Source: Pseudomonadota bacterium (GTDB taxonomy: Bacteria > Pseudomonadota > Alphaproteobacteria > Dongiales > Dongiaceae). From it: a DNA stretch of 64,000 nt. Below the pieces are notes generated by a model. That model worked only from the letters and a program-made list of their open reading frames with translations. It had not been told where the DNA came from and searched no databases. The position numbers and the translations under genes are program-made. Positions 1 to 11,011 of the stretch are shown piece after piece (the stretch's first letter is position 1; each line of letters opens with the position of its first letter). The DNA is taken from contig JACPDN010000013.1 in assembly GCA_016183985.1 (NCBI GenBank), forward strand, positions 62,001 to 126,000, written 5' to 3'.

Positions 1-432
1 GACATTCCGGGGAGGCGCACCGCGATTCTGCGCAACGAGACCTATTTCCCGCTTTGCAGCGCCGAGCTGTTCTATCGATCACCGGTGAAGACGATCCACG
101 ATCTGCAGGATCACGTTCTTATTCATGGCGACAGCGAGGAGGATTGGCCGAGGCTCCTGCGCGCCAGTGGTCGCGGGCAGATCGTGCCGCGCCAGCATGT
201 CTATATGCCGAATTCGCATTTAGCGCTGGAAGCAGCCAAGGAGGGCTGCGGCATCGCGGTGGGCAGCACCATTCTTTGTGCCGACGATCTGCGGCGCGGC
301 ACGCTGGTAAAAGTACTGGACCTCGAGATCCCAGCACCACACCCCTATTTTGTCATCCGCCCTGGCGACACCGCTAGCCCGCTCGCCGACGCCTTTGCCG
401 ATCTGTTGATCGAGCAGTTGGAAAGGGCTTAG
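1..432 (+). CDS. LysR-family transcriptional regulator, C-terminal substrate-binding part (5' truncated by window edge)
   Basis: Open frame 1 from base 1; ...LHLALEAA-type end 'SHLALEAAKEGCGIAVGSTILCADDLRRGTLVKVLDLEIP' resembles GcvA-like LysR effector domains. Confidence 0.8.
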   Translation, partial: DIPGRRTAILRNETYFPLCSAELFYRSPVKTIHDLQDHVLIHGDSEEDWPRLLRASGRGQIVPRQHVYMPNSHLALEAAKEGCGIAVGSTILCADDLRRGTLVKVLDLEIPAPHPYFVIRPGDTASPLADAFADLLIEQLERA

Positions 433-438
433 CAAGCA

Positions 439-1650
439 TCAAGCCGCGCGTTGCAGCCATGCCGCCGCACCTTTGCCGGCAATGCGGCCGCTGGCAAAGC
501 AGGCCGTCAGCAAATAGCCCCCCGTAGGCGCTTCCCAATCGAGCATTTCGCCGGCGCAAAAGAGGCCGGGGAAGGTCTTCACCATCAGATGTTCGTCGAG
601 CGACGTGAAGCTGACACCGCCGGCCGAGCTGATGGCCTCGGCGATCGGCCGCGGCCGCATGAGGTGCAATGGCAGGGCCTTGAGCTTCTCCGCGAGGATA
701 GCCGGATCAGCGCGGTCCGAAGGGCTCGTGCATTCATGCAGTAAGGCAATCTTGGCACCATCCAGGTTGAGGCTGGATTTGAGATGCGAAGAGAGCGAGC
801 GCGTGCCGCGTTTGGCCAGCGCGTTGGCGATCTCGACAGGGGCATGGTTGGGCAGAAGGTCGAGCAGCAGTATCGCCGCGCCCGTTGTGCCAATTGCATC
901 GCGCAAAGATGCGGAAAGCGCATAGATCAGGCCGCCTTCGATGCCGCTCTCGGTGACGATCGCTTCGCCCAGGCGACGCTCGCCGTTGAAACTGGCGCCG
1001 ATATTCTTCAATGCGGCCCCGGCGAAGCGCTCGCGCAGATGATCGCTCCAATCGATGTCGAAACCGCAATTGGCGGGCTCCAGCGGTGCGAGCGCCACCT
1101 TCTTCTTCGCCAGCAGTTTATGCCAGGCGCCATCGGAACCCAATGCCGGCCATGAGGCGCCGCCCAAGCTCAAGATGACAGCGTCTGCTGCGGCTTCGAC
1201 CTCGCCAGTGGGGGCCATGAACAACAGGCGCCGTTCAGCGCCCCAGCCCAGCCAGCGATGCCGGACATGGATCCGCAATCCCTGTTGCCGCAAGCGATGC
1301 AGCCACGCACGCAACAGAGGAGCAGCCTTCATTTCAGCCGGAAAGACGCGGCCAGAGGTGCCGACAAATGTGTCGACGCCGAGCGCGTGAACCCAGTCAC
1401 ACAGTTCTTTCGGCCCAAACGCCCTGAGCCAGTCTGCGACATGGCCTTGCGCGCTGCCGTAGCGGGTTAGAAAACGATCCAGCGGCTCCGAATGCGTGAT
1501 GTTGAGCCCACCGCGGCCAGCCATCAGGAGTTTGCGGCCGACAGATGGCATCGCGTCATAGAGATCGACGCCGATACCGGCCTGTAGCAGTGCTTCCGCC
1601 GCCATCAATCCGGCAGGCCCGCCACCAATGACAATGGCCTGCTTAGTCAT
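439..1650 (-). CDS. NAD(P)/FAD-dependent oxidoreductase, HI0933/YhiN-like flavoprotein (TIGR03862 type)
   Basis: N-terminal Rossmann 'AIVIGGGPAGLMAAEALLQAG' and C-terminal 'PGLFCAGEMLDWEAPTGGYLLTACFASGRIAG'. Confidence 0.85.
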   Translation of the reverse strand: MTKQAIVIGGGPAGLMAAEALLQAGIGVDLYDAMPSVGRKLLMAGRGGLNITHSEPLDRFLTRYGSAQGHVADWLRAFGPKELCDWVHALGVDTFVGTSGRVFPAEMKAAPLLRAWLHRLRQQGLRIHVRHRWLGWGAERRLLFMAPTGEVEAAADAVILSLGGASWPALGSDGAWHKLLAKKKVALAPLEPANCGFDIDWSDHLRERFAGAALKNIGASFNGERRLGEAIVTESGIEGGLIYALSASLRDAIGTTGAAILLLDLLPNHAPVEIANALAKRGTRSLSSHLKSSLNLDGAKIALLHECTSPSDRADPAILAEKLKALPLHLMRPRPIAEAISSAGGVSFTSLDEHLMVKTFPGLFCAGEMLDWEAPTGGYLLTACFASGRIAGKGAAAWLQRAA

Positions 1651-2800
1651 TTGCCTGGCGGAAGGGTGAAAGCGTCATAAGTCCAGCTATCTCGTTCTGC
1701 ACCAAGCGGCGTTCGCGTTCGAGATAGTCGGAAACGGCCTCGCTGAAACGAGGATCGGCAATCCAATGTGCCGAATGGGTTTCGACCGGCAGATAGCCGC
1801 GCTGGATCTTGTGTTCACCTTGCGCGCCGGCCTCGACGCGGGAAAGCTTGTGCCGGATGGCGTAATCGATTGCCTGATAGTAACAGCATTCAAAATGAAG
1901 AAAGGGGAGATCCTCGGTACAGCCCCAGTTCCGGCCGAACAGCGCATCGCGACCGCGCAGGTTGAGGGCGCCGGCTATGGGTTGGCCATCGCGAAACGCC
2001 ATCACCAGCACAACACGGTCGCGCAATGCGTCATGCAACGCCGCGAAGAAGGCGCGGGTGAGATAGGGGCGTCCCCATTTGCGGCCGCCTGTGTCCATGT
2101 AAAAGGCGAAGAACGCGTCCCAATGCGCCGATGTCAGGTCGTCGCCGGAAAGGGCGCGGATGTCGAGGCCATGGCCGGCAACGGCAGCGCGTTCCTTGCG
2201 GATCGCCTTGCGCTTGCGCGACGCCAAATCTTCGAGGAAGTCGTCAAAGCTGCCATAGCCCTTGTTGTGCCAGTGATATTGCGTGCCCAGCCGGTGCAGA
2301 TAGCCATGACCCGCCATCTCTGCCGCCTCTTGCGCCTCGCAGAAAGTGACATGCAGGGAAGAGAGGCCGCTCTTTTCAGCCGTCTGGGTCAGGGCATCGA
2401 TGAGCGCGCTGCGCATGACGGCATCGTCGGCACATGGCCTTACCAGCAAGCGCGGACCCGGCACGGGTGAGAAGGGGACAGCGACCTGGAGTTTGGGGTA
2501 ATACTTTCCGCCGGCCCGCTCATAAGCTTCAGCCCAACCGTGGTCGAAGACATATTCGCCCTGGCTATGCCCCTTCACATAGAGCGGGGTCGCCGCATGG
2601 ACGGTGCCGTTGTCGTCTTCCAGCACAATATGCTGCGGCAGCCATCCGGTCCCGCGCCCGACGGAACCGGATGTCTCAAGTGCGTTCAGGAACGCATGGC
2701 TGACGAAGGGATTGTCATCGCCGGCGCAGGCATCCCAGGCTGCTGCCGGAATGTCTGCGATCCGATCGAGAACCCTGGCGGTGAGGGCGAGTTCCGGCAA
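1643..2800 (-). CDS. GNAT/FemAB-like N-acetyltransferase (DUF482 / PF04339 type)
   Basis: 'YVFDHGWAEAYERAGGKYYPKLQVAVPFSPVPGPRLL' and 'FYMDTGGRKWGRPYLTRAFF'; the ORF-track start at 3064 runs into ridA, in-frame TTG at 2800 is more plausible; overlaps upstream flavoprotein by 8 bp. Confidence 0.75.
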   Translation of the reverse strand: MPELALTARVLDRIADIPAAAWDACAGDDNPFVSHAFLNALETSGSVGRGTGWLPQHIVLEDDNGTVHAATPLYVKGHSQGEYVFDHGWAEAYERAGGKYYPKLQVAVPFSPVPGPRLLVRPCADDAVMRSALIDALTQTAEKSGLSSLHVTFCEAQEAAEMAGHGYLHRLGTQYHWHNKGYGSFDDFLEDLASRKRKAIRKERAAVAGHGLDIRALSGDDLTSAHWDAFFAFYMDTGGRKWGRPYLTRAFFAALHDALRDRVVLVMAFRDGQPIAGALNLRGRDALFGRNWGCTEDLPFLHFECCYYQAIDYAIRHKLSRVEAGAQGEHKIQRGYLPVETHSAHWIADPRFSEAVSDYLERERRLVQNEIAGLMTLSPFRQAND

Positions 2801-2808
2801 TGCGGGCT

Positions 2809-3273
2809 TTAGGCGAGCTCGACGATCGCATCGACCTCGACGGCGACATTGAGCGGCAGCACATTGACGCCGACGGCCGAGCGCGCGTGCTTGCCGGCCT
2901 CGCCGAAGACCTCGACCATCAGATCCGAGACGCCGTTGGCGACCTTGGGTTGTTCGGTAAAGCCATCGACGCAATTCACGAAGACACCCAGCTTGGCAAT
3001 GCGCTTCACCCGATCGAGATCGCCCAGGGCGTTCTTCAATTGCGCAATGACGTTGAGGCCGCAAATGCGGGCCGCTTGTGCCGCCTGATCGGTCGCGAAT
3101 TCCTGGCCAACCTTGCCGATGAACTTGAACTCACCGTTCCAGACCGTGACCTGGCCCGAGACATAGGCGGTGTTGCCGGCAATGACGACCGGCACGTAAT
3201 TGGCGACGGGCACCGCAGCTTGCGGCAGGTCGATCTTCAGCTCAGCCAAGCGGGCGTCAATTTTGCCGGCCAT
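2809..3273 (-). CDS. RidA family protein
   Basis: 'MAGKIDARLAELKIDLPQAAVPVANYVPVVIAGNTAYVSGQVTVWNGE' typical RidA/YjgF N-terminus; ATG at 3273. Confidence 0.85.
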   Translation of the reverse strand: MAGKIDARLAELKIDLPQAAVPVANYVPVVIAGNTAYVSGQVTVWNGEFKFIGKVGQEFATDQAAQAARICGLNVIAQLKNALGDLDRVKRIAKLGVFVNCVDGFTEQPKVANGVSDLMVEVFGEAGKHARSAVGVNVLPLNVAVEVDAIVELA

Positions 3274-3424
3274 GGTGTGTTCTCCTTGAAAGTCATGCGT
3301 CAAAGGGTTCGGCGGCGATCCTAGCGGGTCGCTGGCGGGCAATCCAGCGTGAAGCGGTAGTTGGCGATCGCCCATTTTCCCGGCTATAAGTGGCGCCCGT
3401 CAGGGTCTTTTTTCGGCATCTATC

Positions 3425-4498
3425 TTGGACAACAACCTATCTCGCGGCCAATCGGCCACCGAAAGTTCAGGCGACGGCCAACTCGCAGCACCACCTCCGG
3501 TCTTCTCGATCGGGGAGGCGGAGGCGCTGGCACGCGATTATTTCGGGCTGATCGGCACAGCCAGTCCGCTCACCAGCGAGCGCGACGCCAATTTTCGCAT
3601 AATGCATGGGGCGGGCAGCCACGTCCTCAAGGTCGCCAATCCGGCAGAGGCTCCTGAGGTTACCAACCTGCAGACCATGGCACTGCTGCATATCGAGCGT
3701 GTTGATCCCGGCATGCCGGTGCAGCGCGTTCTTCGCAGTGTCCATGGCCGCCATGAGGAGATTCTGAAAGACGCCCAGGGCCGCCCCATGGTTCTGCGGC
3801 TCTTCAGCTATCTCGAAGGCGAGCCGCTCAGTCAGATGCCGAGGTCCACGGCGCAGCGGCGCGCGATCGGCAGTGCCCTGGCCCGGCTCGGTTTGGCCTT
3901 GCGCGATCTCTCGCATCCGGCTGCCGGCCACGAACTGGTTTGGGATATCAAGCATGCCGGTCGCCTTCGCCAGTATCTTCCCTATATCGAGGGTGACGAT
4001 CGGCGAGCGCTGGTTGAGCGCGTCCTGACGGCTTTCGATAGGCATGTGCAGCCGGTCATGTCGTCTTTGCGCTGGCAGTTTGTGCATAGCGATCTCAACC
4101 CCTCCAATGTGCTGGTGACAAAGGAGCGCCCGGATGAGGTGGCCGGCGTTCTCGATTTCGGCGACATGGTGCACACGCCCCTCATCAACGATCTGGCCGT
4201 CGCCGCCTCCTATCAGCTGGGCCAGGAGGGGAACCCGCTTATCGAAGCCGGGGATTTCATCCGCGCCTATCACGAAACCAATCCGCTGACCGCCCTTGAG
4301 CTCGAACTGCTCTACGATCTCATCGGTGCGCGGATGGCGACCACGGCCTGCATCACCAGCTGGCGCGCCGCGCGCTATCCGGAGAACCGCGACTATATCC
4401 TGCGCAACGCGCCCCGAGCCTGGGCGGGATTGAAGGCCTTTGCCGACATGCCGCGCGCGACAGCGCAAGATTATCTGCACCGCCTTTGCGGTGCCTGA
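3425..4498 (+). CDS. Phosphotransferase (APH/homoserine kinase-like; hydroxylysine kinase-like)
   Basis: 'WQFVHSDLNPSNVLV...GVLDFGDMVHTPLINDLAVAASYQL' kinase catalytic and DFG-like motifs; followed immediately by class III aminotransferase. Confidence 0.75.
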   Translation: MDNNLSRGQSATESSGDGQLAAPPPVFSIGEAEALARDYFGLIGTASPLTSERDANFRIMHGAGSHVLKVANPAEAPEVTNLQTMALLHIERVDPGMPVQRVLRSVHGRHEEILKDAQGRPMVLRLFSYLEGEPLSQMPRSTAQRRAIGSALARLGLALRDLSHPAAGHELVWDIKHAGRLRQYLPYIEGDDRRALVERVLTAFDRHVQPVMSSLRWQFVHSDLNPSNVLVTKERPDEVAGVLDFGDMVHTPLINDLAVAASYQLGQEGNPLIEAGDFIRAYHETNPLTALELELLYDLIGARMATTACITSWRAARYPENRDYILRNAPRAWAGLKAFADMPRATAQDYLHRLCGA

Positions 4499-4512
4499 AG
4501 GAGACAACGATC

Positions 4513-5826
4513 ATGGCGATGGTGAACCAATACGTCCCAGGCCGCGAAGGCGATATCAGCGCTGCCGACGCAGCCCTCATCAAGCGCCGTGGCGAACTCC
4601 TGGGGCCGGCCTATCGCCTGTTCTACGAAAAGCCGCTGCATATCGTGCGAGGGCAGGGGGTCTGGCTTTATGACCCGGAAGGCAACGCCTATCTCGACGT
4701 CTACAACAACGTCGCTTCCGTCGGGCATTGCCACCCGCATGTCGTGGAGGCGCTGACCCGCCAGGCCGGGATTCTCAATACCCACACGCGCTATCTGCAC
4801 GAGACCATCGTCGATTACGCCGCCAAGCTGCTCACTAAATTTCCAGCCGCGCTGAAACATGTGATGTTCACCTGCACCGGCAGCGAAGCCAACGACCTCG
4901 CTTTGCGCGTTGCCAAGTCCTATACCAAAGGGACCGGCGTCATCATCACCAAGCTTGCCTATCACGGCCTCACGGTCGCCATTGCCGAGCTTTCGCCGTC
5001 CCTCGGCGACTATGTCGAGCGTGGCCCGCAGGTAAAGCTGGTTCCGGCACCCGATACCTATCGCATCGACGGCAATGTCGGTGCTGTGTTCGCGGCCGGA
5101 ATCCGCCACGCTCTGGCCGAGATGCGGGCGCAAGGGATCAAACCCTGTGCGCTCCTCGTTGACGGCATCTTCTCCAGCGACGGCGTCTTTCCTGGCGAGC
5201 CCGGTTTCCTGAAGGAAGCGGTCGAGGCCGTACGCGCGGCCGGTGCCATTTATATCGCCGACGAAGTGCAGCCTGGCTTCGGTCGGGTCGGCCCCGAATT
5301 CTGGGGCTTCGCCCGCCACGGCCTGGTGCCGGATATCGTCACTGTCGGCAAGCCGATGGGCAATGGGCATCCGATGGCCGGTGCCATCATGCAGCCGCAA
5401 GTAGTCGAAGAATTCGGCCGCCGTTCACGCTATTTCAACACGTTCGGCGGCAATCCGGTTTCCTGTGCCGTGGGGCGTGCGGTGCTGGAGGTGATCGACA
5501 ACGAAGGCCTTGCCGTCAATGCCGGCAAGGTCGGCGCCTATATGAAGGTGGGCCTCGAAAAGCTCGCGCAGCGCTACGAGGTCATCGGCGATGTGCGCGG
5601 CGCAGGCCTCTTCCTCGGCCTCGAATTCGTCACGGACCGCAAGACCAAGGAGCCGAACGCCGTTGCAGCCACGCATGTGGTCAACGACCTGCGCCGCCGC
5701 AAGGTTCTCATCAGTGCCACGGGGCCCGGCGCCAATATCCTGAAGATCAGACCGCCACTGGTCTTCACCCAGGAACACGCCGATATTTTCCTCGACGCCA
5801 CCGAAAAGGCGCTGGCCTCGCTCTAG
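4513..5826 (+). CDS. Class III aminotransferase-family protein (phospho-lyase-like: ethanolamine-P/5-phosphohydroxylysine lyase type)
   Basis: 'YLDVYNNVASVGHCHPHVVEALTRQAGILNTHTRYLHE', 'YIADEVQPGFGRVG', 'VGKPMGNGHPMAG'; ATG at 4513. Confidence 0.8.
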   Translation: MAMVNQYVPGREGDISAADAALIKRRGELLGPAYRLFYEKPLHIVRGQGVWLYDPEGNAYLDVYNNVASVGHCHPHVVEALTRQAGILNTHTRYLHETIVDYAAKLLTKFPAALKHVMFTCTGSEANDLALRVAKSYTKGTGVIITKLAYHGLTVAIAELSPSLGDYVERGPQVKLVPAPDTYRIDGNVGAVFAAGIRHALAEMRAQGIKPCALLVDGIFSSDGVFPGEPGFLKEAVEAVRAAGAIYIADEVQPGFGRVGPEFWGFARHGLVPDIVTVGKPMGNGHPMAGAIMQPQVVEEFGRRSRYFNTFGGNPVSCAVGRAVLEVIDNEGLAVNAGKVGAYMKVGLEKLAQRYEVIGDVRGAGLFLGLEFVTDRKTKEPNAVAATHVVNDLRRRKVLISATGPGANILKIRPPLVFTQEHADIFLDATEKALASL

Positions 5827-5830
5827 CGCG

Positions 5831-6172
5831 TCAGCTCTCGCCGCCCTTGGGGCCCCAGAAGACGACCCAGGTGACGAAGTCGTCGCTCATGTCGTGGAAG
5901 CGATGCTTGGCATAGGCCGGCACGAACAAGACGTCGCCCGTGTTGGCCGCCACTTCATGCCCGTTGCAGGTGAAGCGCGCCTTGCCGGAGACGACAAAAT
6001 AGAGTTCGTCCTGGTCGTGAGGGCTTTGTGTGTCTTTGCCTCGTGGCGCGAAGACTTCAACAGACATGGTGCCATGGCGCATGACGTCGGAGAATGGCTC
6101 GCCGTCGGGCCAGGAGTCTGTCTTGGGTCCAGGGATGCGTTTCAGGATATCCGCGAGCGACGCTTGCAACAT
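5831..6172 (-). CDS. Cupin domain-containing protein
   Basis: 'HDQDELYFVVSGKARFTCNGHEVAANTGDVLFVPAYAKHRF' cupin motif. Confidence 0.8.
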   Translation of the reverse strand: MLQASLADILKRIPGPKTDSWPDGEPFSDVMRHGTMSVEVFAPRGKDTQSPHDQDELYFVVSGKARFTCNGHEVAANTGDVLFVPAYAKHRFHDMSDDFVTWVVFWGPKGGES

Positions 6173-6344
6173 GGCTGGCCTCCGTTGAGCAGATGATCTG
6201 TTGTAATGGGCAAGGCCCCATCAGAGCAACCGTGCCTGACCGAATTCTGCCTCTTAACCGACCAGTGGCCGGTGCTATCATCCCGCGGATTGCGGCCAAG
6301 CGGGCCTAAGCAATATCGATTGTCGCGTAAATTGGGAGAGAAGA

Positions 6345-7049
6345 ATGGCTGGAGAGAAAGTTGCGGTCGTCGCCGGTGGCGGTAGCGGCATGGGTGCGGC
6401 AGCGGCGAAGCGCCTGGCTGCGGATGGATTCAAGATCGCTATCTTATCCTCGTCCGGCAAGGGTGAGGCGCTGGCAAAGGAATTGGGCGGTGTTGGTGTC
6501 ACCGGATCGAACCAATCCAATGAGGATCTCGCGAAGCTGGTTGATCTTGCGGTATCCACCTGGGGCCGGATCGACGTCCTTGTAAACAGCGCGGGACACG
6601 GACCGCGCGCGCCGATCCTCGAGATCAGCGACGAGGATTGGCACAAAGGCATGGACGTCTATTTCATGAATGTCGTTCGCGCCGCTCGGCTGGTGACGCC
6701 GGTGATGCAGAAACAAAAATCCGGCGTCATCATCAACATCTCAACCGCCTGGGTCTTCGAGCCGAGTTCCATGTTCCCGACCTCGGCCGTGTTTCGTGCC
6801 GGGCTCGCGGCCTATACCAAGATCTTCGTCGATACCTTCGCTGCCGACAACGTGCGGATGAACAACGTATTGCCGGGCTGGATCGACAGCCTGCCGGCAA
6901 CGGAAGAGCGCCGGGCCAGCGTGCCGCTGAAGCGCTACGGCACCACGGAAGAGATCGCAGCCACGATCGCGTTCCTCGCCTCGCCCGGGGCCGCCTATAT
7001 CACCGGCCAAAACCTCCGCGTCGATGGCGGCCTGATGCGCTCGGTCTGA
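6345..7049 (+). CDS. SDR family oxidoreductase
   Basis: 'VAVVAGGGSGMGAAAAKRLAADG' and C-terminal 'AYITGQNLRVDGGLMRSV'; catalytic Tyr region is degenerate ('FPTSAVFRAGLAAYTK'). Confidence 0.8.
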   Translation: MAGEKVAVVAGGGSGMGAAAAKRLAADGFKIAILSSSGKGEALAKELGGVGVTGSNQSNEDLAKLVDLAVSTWGRIDVLVNSAGHGPRAPILEISDEDWHKGMDVYFMNVVRAARLVTPVMQKQKSGVIINISTAWVFEPSSMFPTSAVFRAGLAAYTKIFVDTFAADNVRMNNVLPGWIDSLPATEERRASVPLKRYGTTEEIAATIAFLASPGAAYITGQNLRVDGGLMRSV

Positions 7050-7052
7050 TGG

Positions 7053-7093
7053 CGCCAAAAGAAAACCGGGTCCGTCACATGTACGGACCCGGT
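7053..7093 (-). terminator. Rho-independent terminator of nrdJ
   Basis: Perfect 11-bp stem ACCGGGTCCGT (7065-7075) / ACGGACCCGGT (7083-7093), 7-nt loop; AAAAGAAAA on the + strand becomes a U-rich tract after the stem on the minus strand. Confidence 0.8.
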
Positions 7094-7178
7094 GGTCTTC
7101 AACTTAAGGCCAGTTCCAGGAGGTCGGAGGAGTGGGCGGTCTGGCTGGCCGCCCTTATATGACCTCGTGAACCGTCTC

Positions 7179-10100
7179 TTAGGAGCAGCCGCTGGTCGAG
7201 CCGCAGGTGGTGCACTTCATGCAGGTGCCGTTGCGCACCAGGGTGAAGTTGCCGCACTCGCCGCAGGCATCGCCTTCGTAACCCTTCATCTTGGCTTCGC
7301 GGATCTTGTCGAGCCGCTTGTCGACTGACTGCACCACGGCAGCGCCCACGGACATGGTGCTGGTGACGCTGGCCGTTACGGCCGCGAGCGTCGGGCCTTC
7401 GCCGCCGCCAGTTTGCACGGCCGTCGTCGCATGCAGATCCTGGGCGAGGGCGGTGTTGCCGACCATCATGCTGGCATTCTTCAGCACGATGAGGTTCGAA
7501 CGCACAAAGCCGGTGGAGGCGATCTTCTTCACAGCGTCGACGCCGTGCTGGAGCTTCTCCGGGATCGCCTGCTCGTCGGCACCGGTGCCCATCGCATCCG
7601 GATAGAGATCCGACGGCTGCACATGGGCGAGGTCGTTGCGGCCGAGATAGGAGACAGCAAGCTCGCGGAAGGTGTAGTCGAGGATCGACGTCGCCATCTT
7701 GATGGCGTCGTTGCCTTCGACCATGCCGTTCGGCTCGAAGCGGGTGAAGGTGAAGGCCTCGACGAATTCCTCCAGCGGCACGCCGTATTGCAGGCCGATC
7801 GAGATGGCGATGGCGAAGTTGTTCATCAAGCTACGGAAGGCAGCGCCTTCCTTGTGCATGTCGATGAAGATTTCACCGAGCTGGCCGTCTTCGTATTCAC
7901 CCGTGCGCAGATAGACCTTGTGGCCACCGACGATCGCCTTCTGGGTGTAGCCCTTGCGACGTTCCGGCAGGCGCGAGCGGCCCTTCTCGACGATGCGCTC
8001 GACGATCCGTTCCACGATGCGCTCGGCAACGATGGGTGCCCGGGCCGCGGCCGGTGCTTCGATGACATCGTCAACCGTGTCGTCATCACCCAGCACCGAA
8101 GCCGAGAGCGGCTGCGACAGCTTCGAGCCGTCACGATAGAGCGCGTTGGCCTTGATGCCGAGCTGCCACGAGAGCAGGTAGGCCGATTTGCAATCCTCGA
8201 CCGAGGAGCTGTTCGGCATGTTGATGGTCTTCGAGATCGCGCCGGAGATGAAGCTCTGCGCCGCGGCCATCATGCGGATATGGCTCTCGACCGACAGGTA
8301 CCGCTTGCCGATGCGGCCGCACGGATTGGCGCAATCGAACACCGAGAGATGCTCGTCTTTCAGGAACGGTGCCCCTTCCAGGGTCATCGCGCCGCAGACG
8401 AAGGTGTTGGCAGCTTCGTATTCGGCCTTGCTGAAGCCCAAGGCCGTCAGCATGTCGAAGGCCGGGTTGTTCAGTTCCTCGGGCGAGAAGCCCAGGGCCG
8501 CCTGGCAGAAGGCATCGCCGAGATTCCACTTGTTGAACACGAAGCGGATGTCGAAGGCGGCTTCCAGCGAGGTCTCGAGCTTGGCCAGGGTCTCGTCATC
8601 GAAACCGCGGGCCTTCAGGCTCTGGTGGTTGATGTAGGGCGCGTCCTTCAAGGTCGCGTGACCCACGGCATAGCGCACCATCTCGTCGATCTGCGCGGCG
8701 CTGTAGCCCAGCGTCGTCAACGCATCGGGCACCATGCGGTTGATGATCTTGAAATAGCCGCCGCCGGCGAGCTTCTTGAACTTCACCAAAGCGAAGTCGG
8801 GCTCGATACCGGTCGTATCGCAATCCATGACCAGGCCGATCGTGCCGGTGGGCGCGATCACGGTCGACTGGGCGTTGCGATAGCCATGCTTTTCGCCCAG
8901 CGCCAGGGCTTCGTCCCAGGCGCGGCGGGCTGCCTCGACCAGACGGATGTCCTTGCAGTTCTTCGCATCGAGCGTCACCGGCAGGACCGAGAGGCCTTCA
9001 TAGCCTTTGGTCTCGCTATAGGCCGCGCGGCGATGGTTGCGGATGACGCGCAGCATATGGTCGGCATTCTTGGCATAGCCCGGGAAGGCGCCGAGCTCGC
9101 CCGCCATCTCGGCCGAGGTCGCGTAGGCGACACCGGTCATGATCGCGGTGAGGGCCGCCGTGATGGCGCGACCTTCTTCGCTGTCATAGGAGAGGCCCAT
9201 CGACATCAAGAGGCCGCCGATATTGGCATAGCCGAGACCCAACGTGCGGAACTCGTAGGACAGCTGGGCGATTTCCTTCGACGGGAACTGCGCCATCAGC
9301 ACCGAGATTTCGAGGACGACAGTCCACAGGCGGACGGCGTGCTCGTATGACTCGATGTCGATCTGGCCGTCTTCGCCTTTGAACGTCATCAGGTTCAGCG
9401 AGGCAAGGTTGCAGGCCGTATCGTCGAGGAACATGTATTCCGAGCACGGATTGGACGCATTGATGCGGCCGGATTCCGGGCAGGTATGCCATTCATTGAT
9501 GGTGGTGTCGTACTGCACGCCCGGATCAGCGCTCGCCCAGGCCGCCTGGCCGATCTTTTCCCACAGGTCACGGGCCTTGATCGTCTTGTGCAGCTTGCCG
9601 TCGGTGCGGCGGATCAGATCCCAGTCACCGTCCTTCTCGACGCGCTCGATGAAGTCGTTCGAGATGCGCACCGAGTTGTTCGAGTTCTGGCCCGAGACGG
9701 TGAGATAGGCTTCCGAATCCCAGTCGGTGTCGTAGGTCTTGAAGTCGATCTTCGCATAGCCCTGGCCAGCGAAATGGAGGACGCGCTGGACGTAGTTGTC
9801 CGGCACGCCGGCCTTGCGCGCGGCGCGGATCGCGGCTTTCAAAGCCGGGTTCGCCTTCGGGTCGAGCTTGTCGGCGCCGATGCCTTCATTGGCGGCTTTG
9901 ATGACCTTGTTGAGGTGATCGTTGCAGGCCTTGGAGCCGGCGACGAGGGCCGCGACCTTCTGCTCTTCGACGACTTTCCAGTCGATATAGGCTTCGATAT
10001 CCGGATGATCGAGGTCGACCGTCACCATCTTCGCGGCACGGCGCGTGGTGCCGCCCGATTTGATGGCGCCGGCAGCGCGATCACCGATCTTGAGGAAGCT

Positions 10101-10865
10101 CATCAGGCCCGACGAACGGCCACCACCCGACAGCTTCTCGCCATCGCCACGCAGCCGTGAGAAGTTCGAGCCGGTGCCGGAGCCGTATTTGAAGAGGCGC
10201 GCCTCGCGGACCCAAAGGTCCATGATGCCGCCTTCGGAGACGAGATCGTCGGCCACCGATTGGATGAAGCAGGCGTGGGGCTGCGGATGCTCATAGGCCG
10301 AGGCCGAAACGGTGAGCTCGCCAGTCTTGAAGTCGACATAGTGATGGCCCTGCGCCGGACCATCGATGCCATAGGCCCAATGCAGGCCGGTGTTGAACCA
10401 TTGCGGGCTGTTGGGCGCACCCATCTGGCGGGCGAGCATGAAGCGCATTTCGTCATAGAAGGCGAGGGCGTCTTCTTCCGTGTCGAAATAGCCGCCCTTC
10501 CAGCCCCAATAGGTCCAGGTGCCGACCATGCGGTCGAAAACCTGCTTGGCGCTGGTTTCACCGCCGAAGCGCTTCTCGGCGGCGAGCTTCACCAGGGCTT
10601 CCCGGTCAGCCTCGCGGCGCCACAGGAAATCCGGCACATCGCCTTCGACGACGGGACGCATGGCGGCGGGCACGCCGGCTTTGCGGAAATACTTCTGCGC
10701 CAGCACGTCGCTCGCCACCTGCGACCAATCCGCCGGCACCTCGATGTCCTTCAACTGGAAGACGATCGAGCCATCCGGATTCTTGATCTCGCTCGTGGTG
10801 CGGCGAAACACGATTTCCGAATATGGCGACTGGCCGGCCTTGGTGAAACGACGAGCAATGCGCAT
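7179..10865 (-). CDS. nrdJ: Vitamin B12-dependent (class II) ribonucleoside-diphosphate reductase
   Basis: ~1230 aa; '[21 protein letters not shown]', '[40 protein letters not shown]', C-terminal Cys cluster '[31 protein letters not shown]'; ATG at 10865. Confidence 0.95.
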   Translation of the reverse strand: MRIARRFTKAGQSPYSEIVFRRTTSEIKNPDGSIVFQLKDIEVPADWSQVASDVLAQKYFRKAGVPAAMRPVVEGDVPDFLWRREADREALVKLAAEKRFGGETSAKQVFDRMVGTWTYWGWKGGYFDTEEDALAFYDEMRFMLARQMGAPNSPQWFNTGLHWAYGIDGPAQGHHYVDFKTGELTVSASAYEHPQPHACFIQSVADDLVSEGGIMDLWVREARLFKYGSGTGSNFSRLRGDGEKLSGGGRSSGLMSFLKIGDRAAGAIKSGGTTRRAAKMVTVDLDHPDIEAYIDWKVVEEQKVAALVAGSKACNDHLNKVIKAANEGIGADKLDPKANPALKAAIRAARKAGVPDNYVQRVLHFAGQGYAKIDFKTYDTDWDSEAYLTVSGQNSNNSVRISNDFIERVEKDGDWDLIRRTDGKLHKTIKARDLWEKIGQAAWASADPGVQYDTTINEWHTCPESGRINASNPCSEYMFLDDTACNLASLNLMTFKGEDGQIDIESYEHAVRLWTVVLEISVLMAQFPSKEIAQLSYEFRTLGLGYANIGGLLMSMGLSYDSEEGRAITAALTAIMTGVAYATSAEMAGELGAFPGYAKNADHMLRVIRNHRRAAYSETKGYEGLSVLPVTLDAKNCKDIRLVEAARRAWDEALALGEKHGYRNAQSTVIAPTGTIGLVMDCDTTGIEPDFALVKFKKLAGGGYFKIINRMVPDALTTLGYSAAQIDEMVRYAVGHATLKDAPYINHQSLKARGFDDETLAKLETSLEAAFDIRFVFNKWNLGDAFCQAALGFSPEELNNPAFDMLTALGFSKAEYEAANTFVCGAMTLEGAPFLKDEHLSVFDCANPCGRIGKRYLSVESHIRMMAAAQSFISGAISKTINMPNSSSVEDCKSAYLLSWQLGIKANALYRDGSKLSQPLSASVLGDDDTVDDVIEAPAAARAPIVAERIVERIVERIVEKGRSRLPERRKGYTQKAIVGGHKVYLRTGEYEDGQLGEIFIDMHKEGAAFRSLMNNFAIAISIGLQYGVPLEEFVEAFTFTRFEPNGMVEGNDAIKMATSILDYTFRELAVSYLGRNDLAHVQPSDLYPDAMGTGADEQAIPEKLQHGVDAVKKIASTGFVRSNLIVLKNASMMVGNTALAQDLHATTAVQTGGGEGPTLAAVTASVTSTMSVGAAVVQSVDKRLDKIREAKMKGYEGDACGECGNFTLVRNGTCMKCTTCGSTSGCS

Positions 10866-10968
10866 CTGGTGCCCCCGAAATTGATCTTTATCTGCCTTGA
10901 CGAACCGAATCCTCACCCCTTCGCAGAATCTGGTTCAGCAAAAAGGGATAAAGGATTGGTTCGGCGCG

Positions 10969-11011
10969 CCTATATCTAGTCGGCTAGACCGGCGCCGTGA
11001 CCAGATATTGA
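10969..11011. promoter_or_regulatory. Candidate tandem NrdR boxes upstream of nrdJ
   Basis: CTATATCTAG (10970-10979) matches the CWATATMTWG core; second weaker copy CCAGATATTG (11001-11010, 8/10) exactly 31 bp away. Confidence 0.5.

Noticed and set aside
7413-9350. 645-aa + strand ORF antisense to nrdJ
   Set aside because: Shadow ORF of a high-GC gene: low-complexity Arg/Gly/His-rich composition, no motifs; nrdJ is unambiguous
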